Source of the DNA: Aeromonas australiensis
GTDB lineage: Bacteria > Pseudomonadota > Gammaproteobacteria > Enterobacterales > Aeromonadaceae
Direction: 5' to 3'
DNA length: 64,000 nt
NCBI RefSeq assembly: GCF_000819725.1
Contig: NZ_CDDH01000062.1
Location: 124,001 to 188,000 of the forward strand
The position numbers and the translations under genes are program-made. Position 1 is the stretch's first letter, and each line of letters begins with the position of its first letter. Of the stretch, positions 27,859 through 36,855 are shown piece after piece. The notes under the pieces are model-generated. The model was not told where the DNA came from. It searched no databases and worked only from the letters and a program-made list of their open reading frames with translations.

Positions 27859-28545
27859 ATGACCCCTCGATATGGAGTGATCCCGATTTTTCGCCAGAGC
27901 CTGCTGGCCACGCTCTTGCTGCCGGGCTTGGCACTGGCCGAGCCGATGCTGGATCTGCAATACAGCACCTTCTACAGCCAGATGAAGACCTTTGCCAAGG
28001 GGGAGTTTGGCCACGCCAGGCTGGGGTTTTATCTGACCGATCCGCAAAATGGTCAGCGCTGCGGCCTCACCTTTGTCCGGGTTGCAACCGACAGCAAGGA
28101 GCTCGCAGGCGAGGTAACAGTCGATAGTGAGCTGCGACTGCCTTTTGATGAGGATCTCAACCTCGACAAGGGAATTGTGACTGTTGGCCTGAAAGAAGAG
28201 CACGCTACTTGCGATATGACGGTACAGGTGATGGCCGATGCGCCGAACGGTCCCGAGCTGCCGCTGGCCGAGCTGGCGGCCCGTCAGCAGCAGATGCAGT
28301 CGCTGCTCGACAAGATGGCGGGCATGGTCGGCAAGCACTTCCTGCCGAAGATGGAAGGGGTGCGGATTACCCTGGTACAGCAGAGCGGCACTGCTTATCT
28401 GATTGATGGCGCCCGTCAGGAAGCGCTGCCCTGGCAGGAAGGCCATCTGTTGCTGAGCAATGAGCAACTGGCCGCGTTCGCTGCCGGGCAACTTCGCCTA
28501 CAGGGTGAGGTGTTGCGGTTGACCCCCTGGCTGCGCAAGGGATGA
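27859..28545 (+). CDS. Exported protein, probably DUF2987 family
   Basis: A 228-residue protein with a signal peptide (SLLATLLLPGLALAEP, cleavage near residue 27). The mature start LDLQYSTFYSQMKTFAKGE and RLGFYLTDPQNG resemble the DUF2987 family of vibrios and aeromonads. Two cysteines (GQRCGL, HATCDM) could form a disulfide. Function is unknown; a periplasmic location is inferred. Confidence 0.7.
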   Translation: MTPRYGVIPIFRQSLLATLLLPGLALAEPMLDLQYSTFYSQMKTFAKGEFGHARLGFYLTDPQNGQRCGLTFVRVATDSKELAGEVTVDSELRLPFDEDLNLDKGIVTVGLKEEHATCDMTVQVMADAPNGPELPLAELAARQQQMQSLLDKMAGMVGKHFLPKMEGVRITLVQQSGTAYLIDGARQEALPWQEGHLLLSNEQLAAFAAGQLRLQGEVLRLTPWLRKG

Positions 28546-28589
28546 GGCCGACAGCACTGTCACTTCAATGACAGGTAGATCATGAAAGC

Positions 28590-28618
28590 AAAAAAGGAGC
28601 GTTTATCGCTCCTTTTTC
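28590..28618. terminator. Bidirectional terminator between the DUF2987-like gene and ttcA
   Basis: Stem AAAAAGGAGCG/CGCTCCTTTTT with a TTTAT loop, serving both converging genes. Confidence 0.88.
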
Positions 28619-28647
28619 TTGCGTGGCGTTTGCCCTGTGATGCTGGC

Positions 28648-29556
28648 TTAGCGCACTTCGATCACATCCAGCATCTCCATCTCGTCGATGTCCAGCAGCG
28701 GCGCCTTTGGCATCTCGGGCGGATCAAACGCCTTGTCGCCGCCATCGATGATACCGGAGTCGCGGTTGATGCTCTTGAAGTCAAACAGCTTGTGGTCGAG
28801 CAGGTGGCTCGGGATCACGTCCTGAATGGCGGTGAACATGGTTTCGATACGACCGGGGAAGCGGCGATCCCAATCCTGCATCATCTGCTTGATGGCCTGA
28901 CGCTGCAGGTTTTCCTGCGAGCCGCACAGGTTGCACGGAATGATGGGGAAGGCTTTAACGTCAGCGTAGCGGATCAGATCTTTCTCTTTGCAGTAGGCCA
29001 GCGGGCGGATCACCACGTTCTTGCCATCGTCACTCACCAGCTTGGGTGGCATGGATTTGAGCTTGCCACCGTAGAACATGTTGAGGAACAGGGTCTCGAG
29101 AATGTCGTCGCGGTGGTGGCCAAGGGCAATCTTGGTGCAACCCAGCTCCTGGGCGGTACGGTAGAGAATACCGCGGCGCAGCCGTGAGCAGAGGGAGCAG
29201 GTGGTTTTGCCTTCCGGTACCTTCTCCTTGACGATGGAGTAGGTATCCTCTTCGACAATCTTGTACTCGATGCCGAGGGAGTCCAGATACTCTGGCAGCA
29301 CATGCTCGGGGAAGCCGGGCTGCTTCTGATCCAGGTTGACGGCAACCAGATCGAAATGGATAGGGGCGCTGGCTTTGAGGCTCATCAGTATGTCGAGCAT
29401 ACCGAAGCTGTCCTTGCCGCCGGAGAGGCAGACCATGACCTTGTCGCCCTCTTCAATCATATTGAAGTCGGCAATGGCCTGACCCACGTTGCGCCGCAGG
29501 CGCTTTTGCAGTTTGTTGAAACTGTATTTTTCTTTGGCGTTCAGCTCTTCTAGCAT
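28648..29556 (-). CDS. ttcA: tRNA 2-thiocytidine biosynthesis protein TtcA
   Basis: A 302-residue ATP-dependent enzyme that thiolates cytidine 32 in some tRNAs. The PP-loop is [10 protein letters not shown] (near residue 43), and CSLC plus CNLCG cysteine pairs bind the [4Fe-4S] cluster. [20 protein letters not shown] is a family hallmark. The start [13 protein letters not shown] (29556) was preferred over a longer frame whose extra residues are not conserved in type. E. coli TtcA is 311 residues. Confidence 0.95.
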   Translation of the reverse strand: MLEELNAKEKYSFNKLQKRLRRNVGQAIADFNMIEEGDKVMVCLSGGKDSFGMLDILMSLKASAPIHFDLVAVNLDQKQPGFPEHVLPEYLDSLGIEYKIVEEDTYSIVKEKVPEGKTTCSLCSRLRRGILYRTAQELGCTKIALGHHRDDILETLFLNMFYGGKLKSMPPKLVSDDGKNVVIRPLAYCKEKDLIRYADVKAFPIIPCNLCGSQENLQRQAIKQMMQDWDRRFPGRIETMFTAIQDVIPSHLLDHKLFDFKSINRDSGIIDGGDKAFDPPEMPKAPLLDIDEMEMLDVIEVR

Positions 29557-29637
29557 GCTCGTAAAACCCGGGACACAAATAAGCGCGTTATTATAGCCAT
29601 GTCCCGGGGGAGGGCAAGGTGCCGAGCCAAAAGGCAA

Positions 29638-30585
29638 TTATGATTGCGTCCGTTGGCGGTCGATAGGGCAGCTGTAATCTGCGGGTTTCAGGATCAAAAT
29701 ATCGCAGGATAGCCGGTCAATCACATGTTCAGCGGTATTGCCGAGCAGCGCGGCCGAGAGGCCAGTTCTGCCGACACAGCCCATGATCATCAGATTGGCA
29801 TCGAGCTCTTCGGCCATATCCGGCAGCACCTCTTCTGGCAGCCCCTCTGCCACCCGGGTCCAGAGATGACCAATGCCGAACTTGTCGGCATGACTCAACA
29901 GCAGGTTTTCATGATGTTTGCGGATGGCCTCGTTATAGGCGCGGGGATCAAACTCTGGTAGTTCAATGGCAACATTGACCGGGGTACCCGGATAGGTGTT
30001 GACCAGATAGAGGCTGGAGCCCAGCAGCTCGGCGATGTCGCTCCCTTCCTGGGTGATCCGCTCGTTGAGCAATCTCTGATCCGGGTCATCGCTTGAGCAG
30101 TTGATGGCTGCGATGATGTTGCCGCCCCGTTGCCAGTGACCTTCCTTGACCAGCAACACAGGGCAGGGGCATTTGCGCAGCAGATGCCAGTCTGTGGGGG
30201 TAAAGATGAAGGTTTGCAAGAAGCTGTGATGGTGGGTCGCCTTGACCACCAGATCGTGGTGCTGCTCCAGCACCTGCTGGATCACGCACTCGAAGGGACG
30301 ATTGTGCCAGACCACCTTCACTTCGCACTCGATCCCCTCTGCCCGATAGGGAGTCAGGATCTCGTCCAGCCACTCACGACGCTGTGCAATGACGCCGTCG
30401 CGCATCTCTTGTCGCTCGTCCACCGAGAGCATGGCAGTCATTTCATAAGAGAAGTCATAGATGGTGAGCAGCAGGGTCAGATGGGCGTTTTCGTCCAGCT
30501 CGGCGATCTTGACTGCCCGTTCGAGAGCGATTTGGCGCTCCTCTTCTGGATTGATAACCACCAGAATATTCTGATATTTGACCAT
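29638..30585 (-). CDS. uspE: Universal stress protein UspE
   Basis: A 315-residue protein with two tandem Usp domains (about 1-155 and 156-305). The second ends with MGCVGRTGLSAALLGNTAEH, close to the nucleotide-binding GxxGxxG(S/N) signature. MVKYQNILVVINPEEERQIA is the UspE N-terminus. A near-perfect ribosome site AAGGAGGAGAAG precedes ATG 30585. It lies next to fnr, as in E. coli. Confidence 0.94.
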   Translation of the reverse strand: MVKYQNILVVINPEEERQIALERAVKIAELDENAHLTLLLTIYDFSYEMTAMLSVDERQEMRDGVIAQRREWLDEILTPYRAEGIECEVKVVWHNRPFECVIQQVLEQHHDLVVKATHHHSFLQTFIFTPTDWHLLRKCPCPVLLVKEGHWQRGGNIIAAINCSSDDPDQRLLNERITQEGSDIAELLGSSLYLVNTYPGTPVNVAIELPEFDPRAYNEAIRKHHENLLLSHADKFGIGHLWTRVAEGLPEEVLPDMAEELDANLMIMGCVGRTGLSAALLGNTAEHVIDRLSCDILILKPADYSCPIDRQRTQS

Positions 30586-30654
30586 CTTCTCCTCCTTGGA
30601 AAAGCCCAATGACAGCAGAATGTTAGCCATTACAGCTTAGCGCAGGAGGAGGGG

Positions 30655-30684
30655 TTCTGGAATGTACCGGATCACATTCCAGAA
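30655..30684. repeat. Long inverted repeat between fnr and uspE
   Basis: TTCTGGAATGT (30655-30665) and ACATTCCAGAA (30674-30684) form perfect 11-bp arms around an 8-bp spacer. There is no T run on either side, so it looks more like an operator or processing hairpin than a terminator. Confidence 0.6.
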
Positions 30685-30735
30685 GAAAGGATCCGGTCGG
30701 GAAAGCGGTGGTCAGTGGGATGCTAAGAAGGGAAA

Positions 30736-31491
30736 TCAGCCGCAGGCGGGTCGGGTTGCTCCGGCCATCATACCCAGGGCGACTTGATCCAGCACGGTAA
30801 TGTATTTGCCTTTGACGCTGATAAGACCGGACTTCTGGAAGCGGCCGAGCAGACGACTGATGGTCTCGACGGTCAGCCCCAGATAATTACCGATATCGCC
30901 ACGAGTCATAGAGAGACGAAACTCTTTGGCAGAGAAGCCACGTTCGGAGAAACGTACCGACAGATTGTGCAGGAAGGCGGCAAGGCGCTCTTCGGCATTC
31001 TTCTTGGAGAGCAGCAGGATCATCTCCTGGTCACCCATGATTTCGTTGCTCATCAAGCGCATGATCTGTTGGCGCAGCTTGGGCATCTTGCCGGAGAGGT
31101 CATCTAGCACTTCAAACGGGATCTCGCACACCATCGCCGTTTCCAGCGCCTGGGCGAAGGAGGGGTGTGACTGCTTGTGGATCGCGTCGAAACCAACCAG
31201 ATCACCTGCTAGATGGAACGCGGTAATCTGCTCGTCACCTTGCTCGGTGATGGTGTAAGACTTGATGGTCCCGGAACGGATGGCATAGAGCGATTTGAAC
31301 TCGTCACCCGCCTTGAACAGCTCTTCACCCTTCTGGATCGGCTTTTTGCGCTCAATGATACTATCAAGCTGATCAAGCTCGTTGTCATTCAGAGTGAAAG
31401 GAATACAGAGCTGACTGATGCTGCAATCCTGGCAATGAATTGCACAGCCACCGCTCTGGATACGTCTGCCAGGTTTCTTTTCCGGGATCAT
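30736..31491 (-). CDS. fnr: Oxygen-sensing global regulator FNR
   Basis: A 251-residue CRP/FNR regulator. Cysteines at 20, 23, 29 and 122 match the [4Fe-4S] ligands of E. coli FNR (C16 is extra). The cAMP-domain-like core contains [13 protein letters not shown], and the helix-turn-helix [20 protein letters not shown] carries the ExxSR specificity residues. It activates anaerobic and micro-oxic genes; the cbb3 oxidase cluster nearby is a usual target. A perfect FNR box lies just before the ATG. Confidence 0.96.
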   Translation of the reverse strand: MIPEKKPGRRIQSGGCAIHCQDCSISQLCIPFTLNDNELDQLDSIIERKKPIQKGEELFKAGDEFKSLYAIRSGTIKSYTITEQGDEQITAFHLAGDLVGFDAIHKQSHPSFAQALETAMVCEIPFEVLDDLSGKMPKLRQQIMRLMSNEIMGDQEMILLLSKKNAEERLAAFLHNLSVRFSERGFSAKEFRLSMTRGDIGNYLGLTVETISRLLGRFQKSGLISVKGKYITVLDQVALGMMAGATRPACG

Positions 31492-31507
31492 AGGCTCATA
31501 CGAAGAA

Positions 31508-31521
31508 TTGATTTATATCAA
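31508..31521. promoter_or_regulatory. FNR box in the fnr promoter
   Basis: TTGATTTATATCAA matches the consensus TTGAT-N4-ATCAA in all ten defined positions. It starts 17 bases before the fnr ATG, where binding would repress transcription, as in E. coli fnr autoregulation. Confidence 0.85.
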
Positions 31522-31559
31522 ACAAGTTTACCATCAACTCATCCGTTTTGGATAGGGTT

Positions 31560-32246
31560 TCAAAAGGATGCAATCCCTACCCATAAAGTATGAACGCCAT
31601 AAATGATGAGTAACAGAGCACCGCCAAGACGCAAACTGCGCAGGGTGAGCCAGTATCTCAGGCGATCGGCGAGCCCCCCCAGTGCAAACAGGGTGGGCAG
31701 GGTGCCAAGACCAAAAAAGAGCATGATCAGCGCCCCGCCACTAGCCGAACCGGCCGCTGCGCTCCAGGTCAGCATGGAGTAGACCAGTCCGCATGGGAGC
31801 CAACCCCAGACCATGCCAAAAGGCAGTGCCTGCAGCGGTGAGGTGAAAGGGAGAAACTTGCCGGCAAAGGGTTTTATGTGGGGCCACAGCCTGGCGCCGA
31901 GCCGCTCCAGCAGCAAGATCCCTTGCCACCAGCCCGCCAGATAAAGACCAAGCGCAATCATCAATAGTGCCGCCACGAGGCGTAATCCGGCGATGGCGTG
32001 TTTGCCAGCGCCCAGCTCGCTGGTGGTCGCCAGCAGGCCGCCCACCAGTGCACCTGCAATCACATAGCTCAGGATCCGGCCGAGGTTGTAGTTGAGCAGA
32101 TAGGCGAGCCGCCCCCAAAAGTGCTGCTTGTTGGTGGGGATCGCCATGGAGAGCGCGGCGGAGACACCACCGCACATGCCGATACAGTGGGCGGAGCCGG
32201 CCAATCCGACCAGCAGGGCGCCGGCAATATCAAGGCTGTGGGTCAT
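31560..32246 (-). CDS. TauE/SafE (DsbD_2-like) family membrane protein of the cco cluster
   Basis: A 228-residue protein with about six membrane helices. Near the N-terminus GLAGSAHCIGMCGGVSAALS holds two cysteines in a membrane segment, and FGMVWGWLPCGLVYSML holds a third, the pattern of DsbD_2-type proteins found after ccoS. The usual role suggested is copper or redox handling in cbb3 oxidase assembly. ATG 32246 overlaps the ccoS end by 17 bases. Confidence 0.82.
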   Translation of the reverse strand: MTHSLDIAGALLVGLAGSAHCIGMCGGVSAALSMAIPTNKQHFWGRLAYLLNYNLGRILSYVIAGALVGGLLATTSELGAGKHAIAGLRLVAALLMIALGLYLAGWWQGILLLERLGARLWPHIKPFAGKFLPFTSPLQALPFGMVWGWLPCGLVYSMLTWSAAAGSASGGALIMLFFGLGTLPTLFALGGLADRLRYWLTLRSLRLGGALLLIIYGVHTLWVGIASF

Positions 32247-32418
32247 GGTCAGCAGGCTTTGCAGGTTTGCGGGCGGGTTGATCTTCGTCGAACAAAATGT
32301 TGGAGCCCTGCCGATCGAGATCTTCAAACTGCTCGGAGCGAATGGCCCAGAAGAAGACGACCCCTGCGATGATCACAAACAGGATAGCGATAGGGATCAG
32401 GACAAAAATGATGTTCAT
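32230..32418 (-). CDS. ccoS: cbb3 oxidase maturation protein CcoS
   Basis: A 62-residue single-helix protein: MNIIFVLIPIAILFVIIAGV followed by FFWAIRSEQFEDLDRQG, the CcoS signature. CcoS is needed for cofactor insertion into cbb3 oxidase. AAGGT precedes the ATG. It sits between ccoI and the TauE-like gene in one operon. Confidence 0.92.
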   Translation of the reverse strand: MNIIFVLIPIAILFVIIAGVVFFWAIRSEQFEDLDRQGSNILFDEDQPARKPAKPADHDPQP

Positions 32419-32556
32419 GAAAGGTACCTTGGTATTTATCCTTGGCAAGCGTCCCCTATGGTAACCCTGTTCGGGCAGGGGGCCAGCTGCTATCAGTGAG
32501 AAATGTGGCCTGCATCGGAGGCAGGCCACATGTTCAGCGATTTTCCGCGGCCTGTC

Positions 32557-34953
32557 TCATCGGTTGAGACGCATGGAGTTGGTCACCACGATAAGTGAAC
32601 TGAGTGACATACCCGCCGCAGCCAGGTAAGGAGGCAACCAACCGCTGGCGGCCAGTGGCAACACCAGCAGGTTATAGCCGATAGACCAGGCAAAGTTCTC
32701 CTTGATGATCTTGCGGGTCCGCAGTGCCAGCGTGCGCGCAGACAGGAGACGAGAGAGATCGTCAGCCAGCAGAATGGCATCAGCGCTGTTTTTGGCCAGA
32801 TCGGTGCCTCCTGCCATGGCGAACGAGGCGTGAGCACCGGCTAGAACCGGAGCGTCGTTGATGCCATCGCCCACCATGATGCTGATATCCCCGTCAGCTT
32901 CCAGGGCTTTGAGGTAGGCCAGCTTGCCATCCGGTGAGACCCCTTTGACCAGCTCATCGACCCCCAGCTCGCGGGCAATCTCATCTGCCTGCAGGGAGCT
33001 GTCGCCGGTGAGTACTGTGGTTTGCAGACCAGCCTCCTTGAATGCTGCGATCAGTGCCTTGGCATCGGGGCGCAGGGTATCTTCCAGATTGAAACGGGCC
33101 AAGATCTGCTGTTCGTTGGCCAGATAGATCGCCAGACCTGGACCACGCTCTTGCGCCGGATCAAGGCCAAGCCAGCGGGCACTGCCGATGCGGTAACGCA
33201 CACCATCCACCAGCCCGGTGACGCCGTGACCGATAACTGGCGTGATTTCGCGTGCTGAAGGCAGAACCTCAACGCTGCCTGCGGGCAGCAGGAAGGCGCG
33301 GGCAATCGGATGTTCGGATTGCACTTCCAGTGCCCGGGCAATAGCGAGGCAACGATCCTCCCTGACGTCAGCCAAGGCGGTGATGCCGGTCAGACTGATG
33401 TCGCCTGTGGTCAGGGTGCCGGTCTTGTCCATCACAATGCGATTGGCTTTGGTCAGGATATCCAGCACATGTCCCCGGCGCAGCAGTATGCCTGTTCGCG
33501 TCAGGTGCGCGGTGGCCGAGGTGAGGGCTGTTGGGGTGGCTAGCGAGAGGGCGCAAGGACAAGTAGCGACCAGTACGGCCAGGGTAACCCAGAATGCCTG
33601 TTCCGGTTGATGAAAGTGCCAGAAAGTCCATACTCCGGCGGCAATAAAGAGCAGCACCAGAATGAAGTGGCGGGAAAGTACGTCCGCCATTTCGGCAATG
33701 GCCGGTTTATCGTCGAGGGCGTGATCCTGCAGCCGCATAATCTGGGACAGACGTGATTCCCCGATGGTATGGCTGACCCGTATCTCGAGGGGGGCATCCG
33801 TATTGATGGTGCCGGCATAGACCTGATCGCCGGTCTGCTTGAGCAGGGGCAGCTGTTCACCGGTCAGCATGGATTCATTAAGGCTGGCTTGTCCTTGCAC
33901 AATGATGCCGTCTGCCGGCAAGGTGGCGCCTGCCAGCACCCGTACCCGATCGCCGACCTGCAAGGTCTTGGCCGCTACCTCATGCTCGCCATCTTCATCA
34001 AGTCGGGTCGCCATGATGGGCACCAACCGCGCCAGATTTGAGCTCGACTCCGAGGCCTTGCGCCGGGCCCGTAACTCGAGAAAACGCCCCAACAACAGAA
34101 AGAAGACAAACATGGTGATGGAGTCGTAATAGACCTCACCCGTGTTGAACACGGTGGCCCACATCGAGGCGACAAACGCCCCGATCAGAGCCAGCGATAC
34201 AGAGACATCCATCGACAGATGGCCCTGTTTAAGACTGCGCCAGGCACCCATGTAGAAAGGCTGTGCCGAGTAGATCATGATAGGGGTGGAGAGCAACAGG
34301 CTGATCCACTTGAAATAGACCATGAACTCCTCCTCCACACTGATGAAGAAATCCATATAGAGTGCGACGGCACACATCATCACCTGCATTGAGCCCAGCC
34401 CCGCCAGCGCCAGCCGGAACATATAGCTGCGTACCTCTTTGGCGTAGAGTGCCTCCTGACTGTGGGTCTGGAACGGATAGGCACGATAGCCGATCTTGGC
34501 AAATCCCTTGAGGATCTCGCTCAGCGAAAGTCGGTCAGGATCCCATTTGATACGGGCTCTGTGGGTGGTGGTGTTGACGTTGATGTAGCGCAGTCCGCCC
34601 AAGGTCATCAGGTGGCGTTCGATAAGCCAAGCACAGGCGGCGCAGGTGAGCCCCTCGACCGTCAGCTGGATTTCACGTGTGATCTCGCGACCAGTGCCAC
34701 GCTCGGTAACAAACTCCTGCTGTATCTCGGCCAGGTCGTAGTGGGTGAGGGCCGCCAGCTCTTCGGGTACCAGGTCCCCCTTGGTGCCGGGAGCGGTGCG
34801 GTGATCGTAGTAACTGGCGAGGCCGCACGCCATGATGGTTTCCGCCACCGCCTGACAACCGGGGCAGCACATGGGGCGCACAATCCCTTTTATCTCGAGG
34901 CAATAGCCACTATTGGCGGGTACCGGCTCGCTACAGTGAAAGCAAGGGGTCAT
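32557..34953 (-). CDS. ccoI: Copper-translocating P-type ATPase CcoI (FixI)
   Basis: A 798-residue P1B ATPase exporting copper for cbb3 oxidase assembly. In order: an N-terminal cysteine region (CFHC, CCPGC), a heavy-metal domain with GLTCAACAWLIERH (near residue 101), membrane CPC motif VATCPCALSLATPTAL, phosphorylation site DKTGTLTTGD, and GDGINDAPVLAGA. It lies between fixH and ccoS. The 5' end has a striking partial duplicate just upstream (see 34957-35037). Confidence 0.95.
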   Translation of the reverse strand: MTPCFHCSEPVPANSGYCLEIKGIVRPMCCPGCQAVAETIMACGLASYYDHRTAPGTKGDLVPEELAALTHYDLAEIQQEFVTERGTGREITREIQLTVEGLTCAACAWLIERHLMTLGGLRYINVNTTTHRARIKWDPDRLSLSEILKGFAKIGYRAYPFQTHSQEALYAKEVRSYMFRLALAGLGSMQVMMCAVALYMDFFISVEEEFMVYFKWISLLLSTPIMIYSAQPFYMGAWRSLKQGHLSMDVSVSLALIGAFVASMWATVFNTGEVYYDSITMFVFFLLLGRFLELRARRKASESSSNLARLVPIMATRLDEDGEHEVAAKTLQVGDRVRVLAGATLPADGIIVQGQASLNESMLTGEQLPLLKQTGDQVYAGTINTDAPLEIRVSHTIGESRLSQIMRLQDHALDDKPAIAEMADVLSRHFILVLLFIAAGVWTFWHFHQPEQAFWVTLAVLVATCPCALSLATPTALTSATAHLTRTGILLRRGHVLDILTKANRIVMDKTGTLTTGDISLTGITALADVREDRCLAIARALEVQSEHPIARAFLLPAGSVEVLPSAREITPVIGHGVTGLVDGVRYRIGSARWLGLDPAQERGPGLAIYLANEQQILARFNLEDTLRPDAKALIAAFKEAGLQTTVLTGDSSLQADEIARELGVDELVKGVSPDGKLAYLKALEADGDISIMVGDGINDAPVLAGAHASFAMAGGTDLAKNSADAILLADDLSRLLSARTLALRTRKIIKENFAWSIGYNLLVLPLAASGWLPPYLAAAGMSLSSLIVVTNSMRLNR

Positions 34954-34956
34954 GGT

Positions 34957-35037
34957 TTATGGCTCCCTGAATGAGGGATGCGAGCAGTCGGTGGCGTTGG
35001 CGAGAGTTGGCTCGCCGCAGTGAGAACAGCCGGTCAT
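34957..35037 (-). CDS. 26-residue ORF resembling the CcoI N-terminus
   Basis: The gap between fixH and ccoI encodes MTGCSHCGEPTLANATDC plus eight residues and a stop. Aligned with the CcoI start MTPCFHCSEPVPANSGYC, ten of 18 residues match, including all cysteines and the histidine. The ATG lies three bases after the fixH stop and the TAA three bases before the ccoI ATG. It could be a decayed tandem duplication, a coupling ORF or a metal-binding micropeptide; translation is unproven. Confidence 0.4.
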   Translation of the reverse strand: MTGCSHCGEPTLANATDCSHPSFREP

Positions 35038-35040
35038 GGC

Positions 35041-35541
35041 TTAGCGTCCTTTAGGATCGAGTTCAACAGGGGCCTGGGTGGGCAGCTGGACGGTCTCTTG
35101 TAACCGCCACTCGTGATTAAAAGCATCGACCCGAACATGCCACTTTCCTGCGATGGGCTGTTCGAAATGGAAACGGTAGGTGCCACTGGCATCTGCGGTG
35201 ATCAGGTGTTCGCTGTCCCGTCCGGCAAGGGTTGGGTGGAACAGGGAGAGATAGAGAGCTTGTCCTGCGGGAATATCGCCGCTGATGGGTTTAAGGGTCA
35301 GCTGGTTGCCGTCAACCTCCAGCACAAAGCGGACATTGAGGGCTTCGGCCCGATCAAACTTGCTTAGGTCCTGATTGATCTCTTTCCCTTGTTTGTAATA
35401 GTCCTCGGCCACCAGATTGACCCCATCCTTGCTGGCGATAATGGCGGTAGCGACGCTACCAATGACAGCTGCGGTGGGGAGGGCGATGAGAAACCAGGGC
35501 CAGAATTGACGATACCAGGGTTTGAATATGGTTTGGGTCAT
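35041..35541 (-). CDS. fixH: FixH/CcoH-family cbb3 oxidase assembly protein
   Basis: A 166-residue protein with one N-terminal helix (FWPWFLIALPTAAVIGSVAT), then a periplasmic domain starting VAEDYYKQGKEINQDLSKFD, typical of FixH. It helps assemble cbb3 oxidase together with CcoI. ATG 35541 (MTQTIFKPWYRQF) is preferred; in-frame ATGs at 35556 and 35574 are possible. It heads the fixH-ccoI-ccoS-TauE-like operon. Confidence 0.9.
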   Translation of the reverse strand: MTQTIFKPWYRQFWPWFLIALPTAAVIGSVATAIIASKDGVNLVAEDYYKQGKEINQDLSKFDRAEALNVRFVLEVDGNQLTLKPISGDIPAGQALYLSLFHPTLAGRDSEHLITADASGTYRFHFEQPIAGKWHVRVDAFNHEWRLQETVQLPTQAPVELDPKGR

Positions 35542-35605
35542 GATTGCTACTGCCATGAAGCGAATAATTAACAAAGAGGGTGGTTTTTACGCAACACAAG
35601 ATAAC

Positions 35606-35633
35606 AAAAAGCCTCGAGGTGTCGAGGCTTTTT
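35606..35633. terminator. Terminator between ccoP and fixH
   Basis: Stem AAAAAGCCTCGA/TCGAGGCTTTTT with a GGTG loop. It ends the ccoNOQP transcript on the minus strand and would also act in the other direction. Confidence 0.88.
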
Positions 35634-35681
35634 GCTGTGTAATCACGTGTTTATCACACGTTACAAGGTTATGGGTGAACC

Positions 35682-36665
35682 TTATTTAGCTGACTGTTGA
35701 TGAGACAAGCTGTAAACGTAGGAGGCCAACAGGTGTACCTTGTCCTCCCCCAGAATGTCTTTCCATGCTGGCATTACACCATGACGGCCATGGGTGATGG
35801 TCTGCACCACCGCCTCACGAGAACCACCATATAGCCAGATGTTGTTCGTCAGATCAGGGGCTCCCAATGCCACGTTACCCTTGCCGTCGGCTCCGTGGCA
35901 GGCGGCACATATAACAAAGCGGGCTTCACCTTTTTTGGCTTCCACCAGATTGACCGTGCGACCAGAGAGGCTCAACACATAGGAGGCCACTTCCTGAACG
36001 CCATCCTTGCCGAGGATCTCGCCCCAGGCAGCCATGATACCCTGACGCCCATCCATGATGGTGGTCTTGATTTGAGCTGGCTCTCCGCCCCACAGCCATT
36101 CGCTGTCGGTCAGATTCGGGAACCCGCGGCCACCTCGGGCATCGGAGCCGTGGCACTGGGAACAGTTCTGCAGGAACAGACGCTGACCCACTTTCAGAGC
36201 CTCGGGATCCTTGGCTATTTCGGTGATCTCCTTGTAGGTTTTGCCGTCCGCTTCATAGGTGAGTTCACGGAACTTGGCGCCATAAATCTCATCAGCCTTG
36301 GCAACCTCGCGGTCATACTCCACCGCGCGACCTTCTGCCTTGGCCGACTCGGTCGCCGCTTTGGATTCTGCCAGCGAGCGCACATCCTGATTGGAACTCT
36401 GCCAGCCAAGCAAACCTTTAAAGTTGCCAAGGCCGGGAAACGCAATCAGGTAGATCAGACCGGTGACGATGAAGAAGAGGAACATATAGGTCCACCACTT
36501 CGGCAGCGGGTTGTTGAGTTCTTCGATGCCATCAAAGGAGTGGCCCATTGACTGGCCTTCTTCAACGCCCATCTTGTCCTTGCGGCACCAAATGAGCAGC
36601 AAGAAGCAGCCGAGAATGGTCCCCAGCGTGATGACGGTTACAAAAATACTAAACAGAGTGCTCAT
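35682..36665 (-). CDS. ccoP: cbb3-type cytochrome c oxidase subunit III CcoP
   Basis: A 327-residue dihaem membrane-anchored cytochrome c. Two N-terminal hydrophobic segments are followed by haem sites CSQCH (168-172) and CAACH (253-257), with methionine ligands expected near MAAWGEIL and VMPAWKDIL. It passes electrons toward CcoN. Its ATG overlaps the ccoQ stop by one base (TAATG). Confidence 0.95.
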   Translation of the reverse strand: MSTLFSIFVTVITLGTILGCFLLLIWCRKDKMGVEEGQSMGHSFDGIEELNNPLPKWWTYMFLFFIVTGLIYLIAFPGLGNFKGLLGWQSSNQDVRSLAESKAATESAKAEGRAVEYDREVAKADEIYGAKFRELTYEADGKTYKEITEIAKDPEALKVGQRLFLQNCSQCHGSDARGGRGFPNLTDSEWLWGGEPAQIKTTIMDGRQGIMAAWGEILGKDGVQEVASYVLSLSGRTVNLVEAKKGEARFVICAACHGADGKGNVALGAPDLTNNIWLYGGSREAVVQTITHGRHGVMPAWKDILGEDKVHLLASYVYSLSHQQSAK

Positions 36666-36844
36666 TATGGTTTCGCTCCTGCGTTCTTTTTATCAGCACC
36701 GGATGGCTCATCATCGGCAAACACCAGATTGGCGGCCTCGTCGAACGAGGTCTTGCGGCGTTTGCTGTAGGCCCAGACGATGATGCCAACCATGATGGCG
36801 ATCAACAGCAGGGTATACAGGCCGCGAAATGTGCCGTAATCCAT
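36665..36844 (-). CDS. ccoQ: cbb3-type cytochrome oxidase subunit CcoQ
   Basis: A 59-residue single-helix subunit, MDYGTFRGLYTLLLIAIMVG then IIVWAYSKRRKTSFDEAANL, matching CcoQ/FixQ. It stabilises the oxidase complex. A GGAG site precedes the ATG and the stop is fused to the ccoP start. Confidence 0.93.
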   Translation of the reverse strand: MDYGTFRGLYTLLLIAIMVGIIVWAYSKRRKTSFDEAANLVFADDEPSGADKKNAGAKP

Positions 36845-36855
36845 ATCCCGACTCC

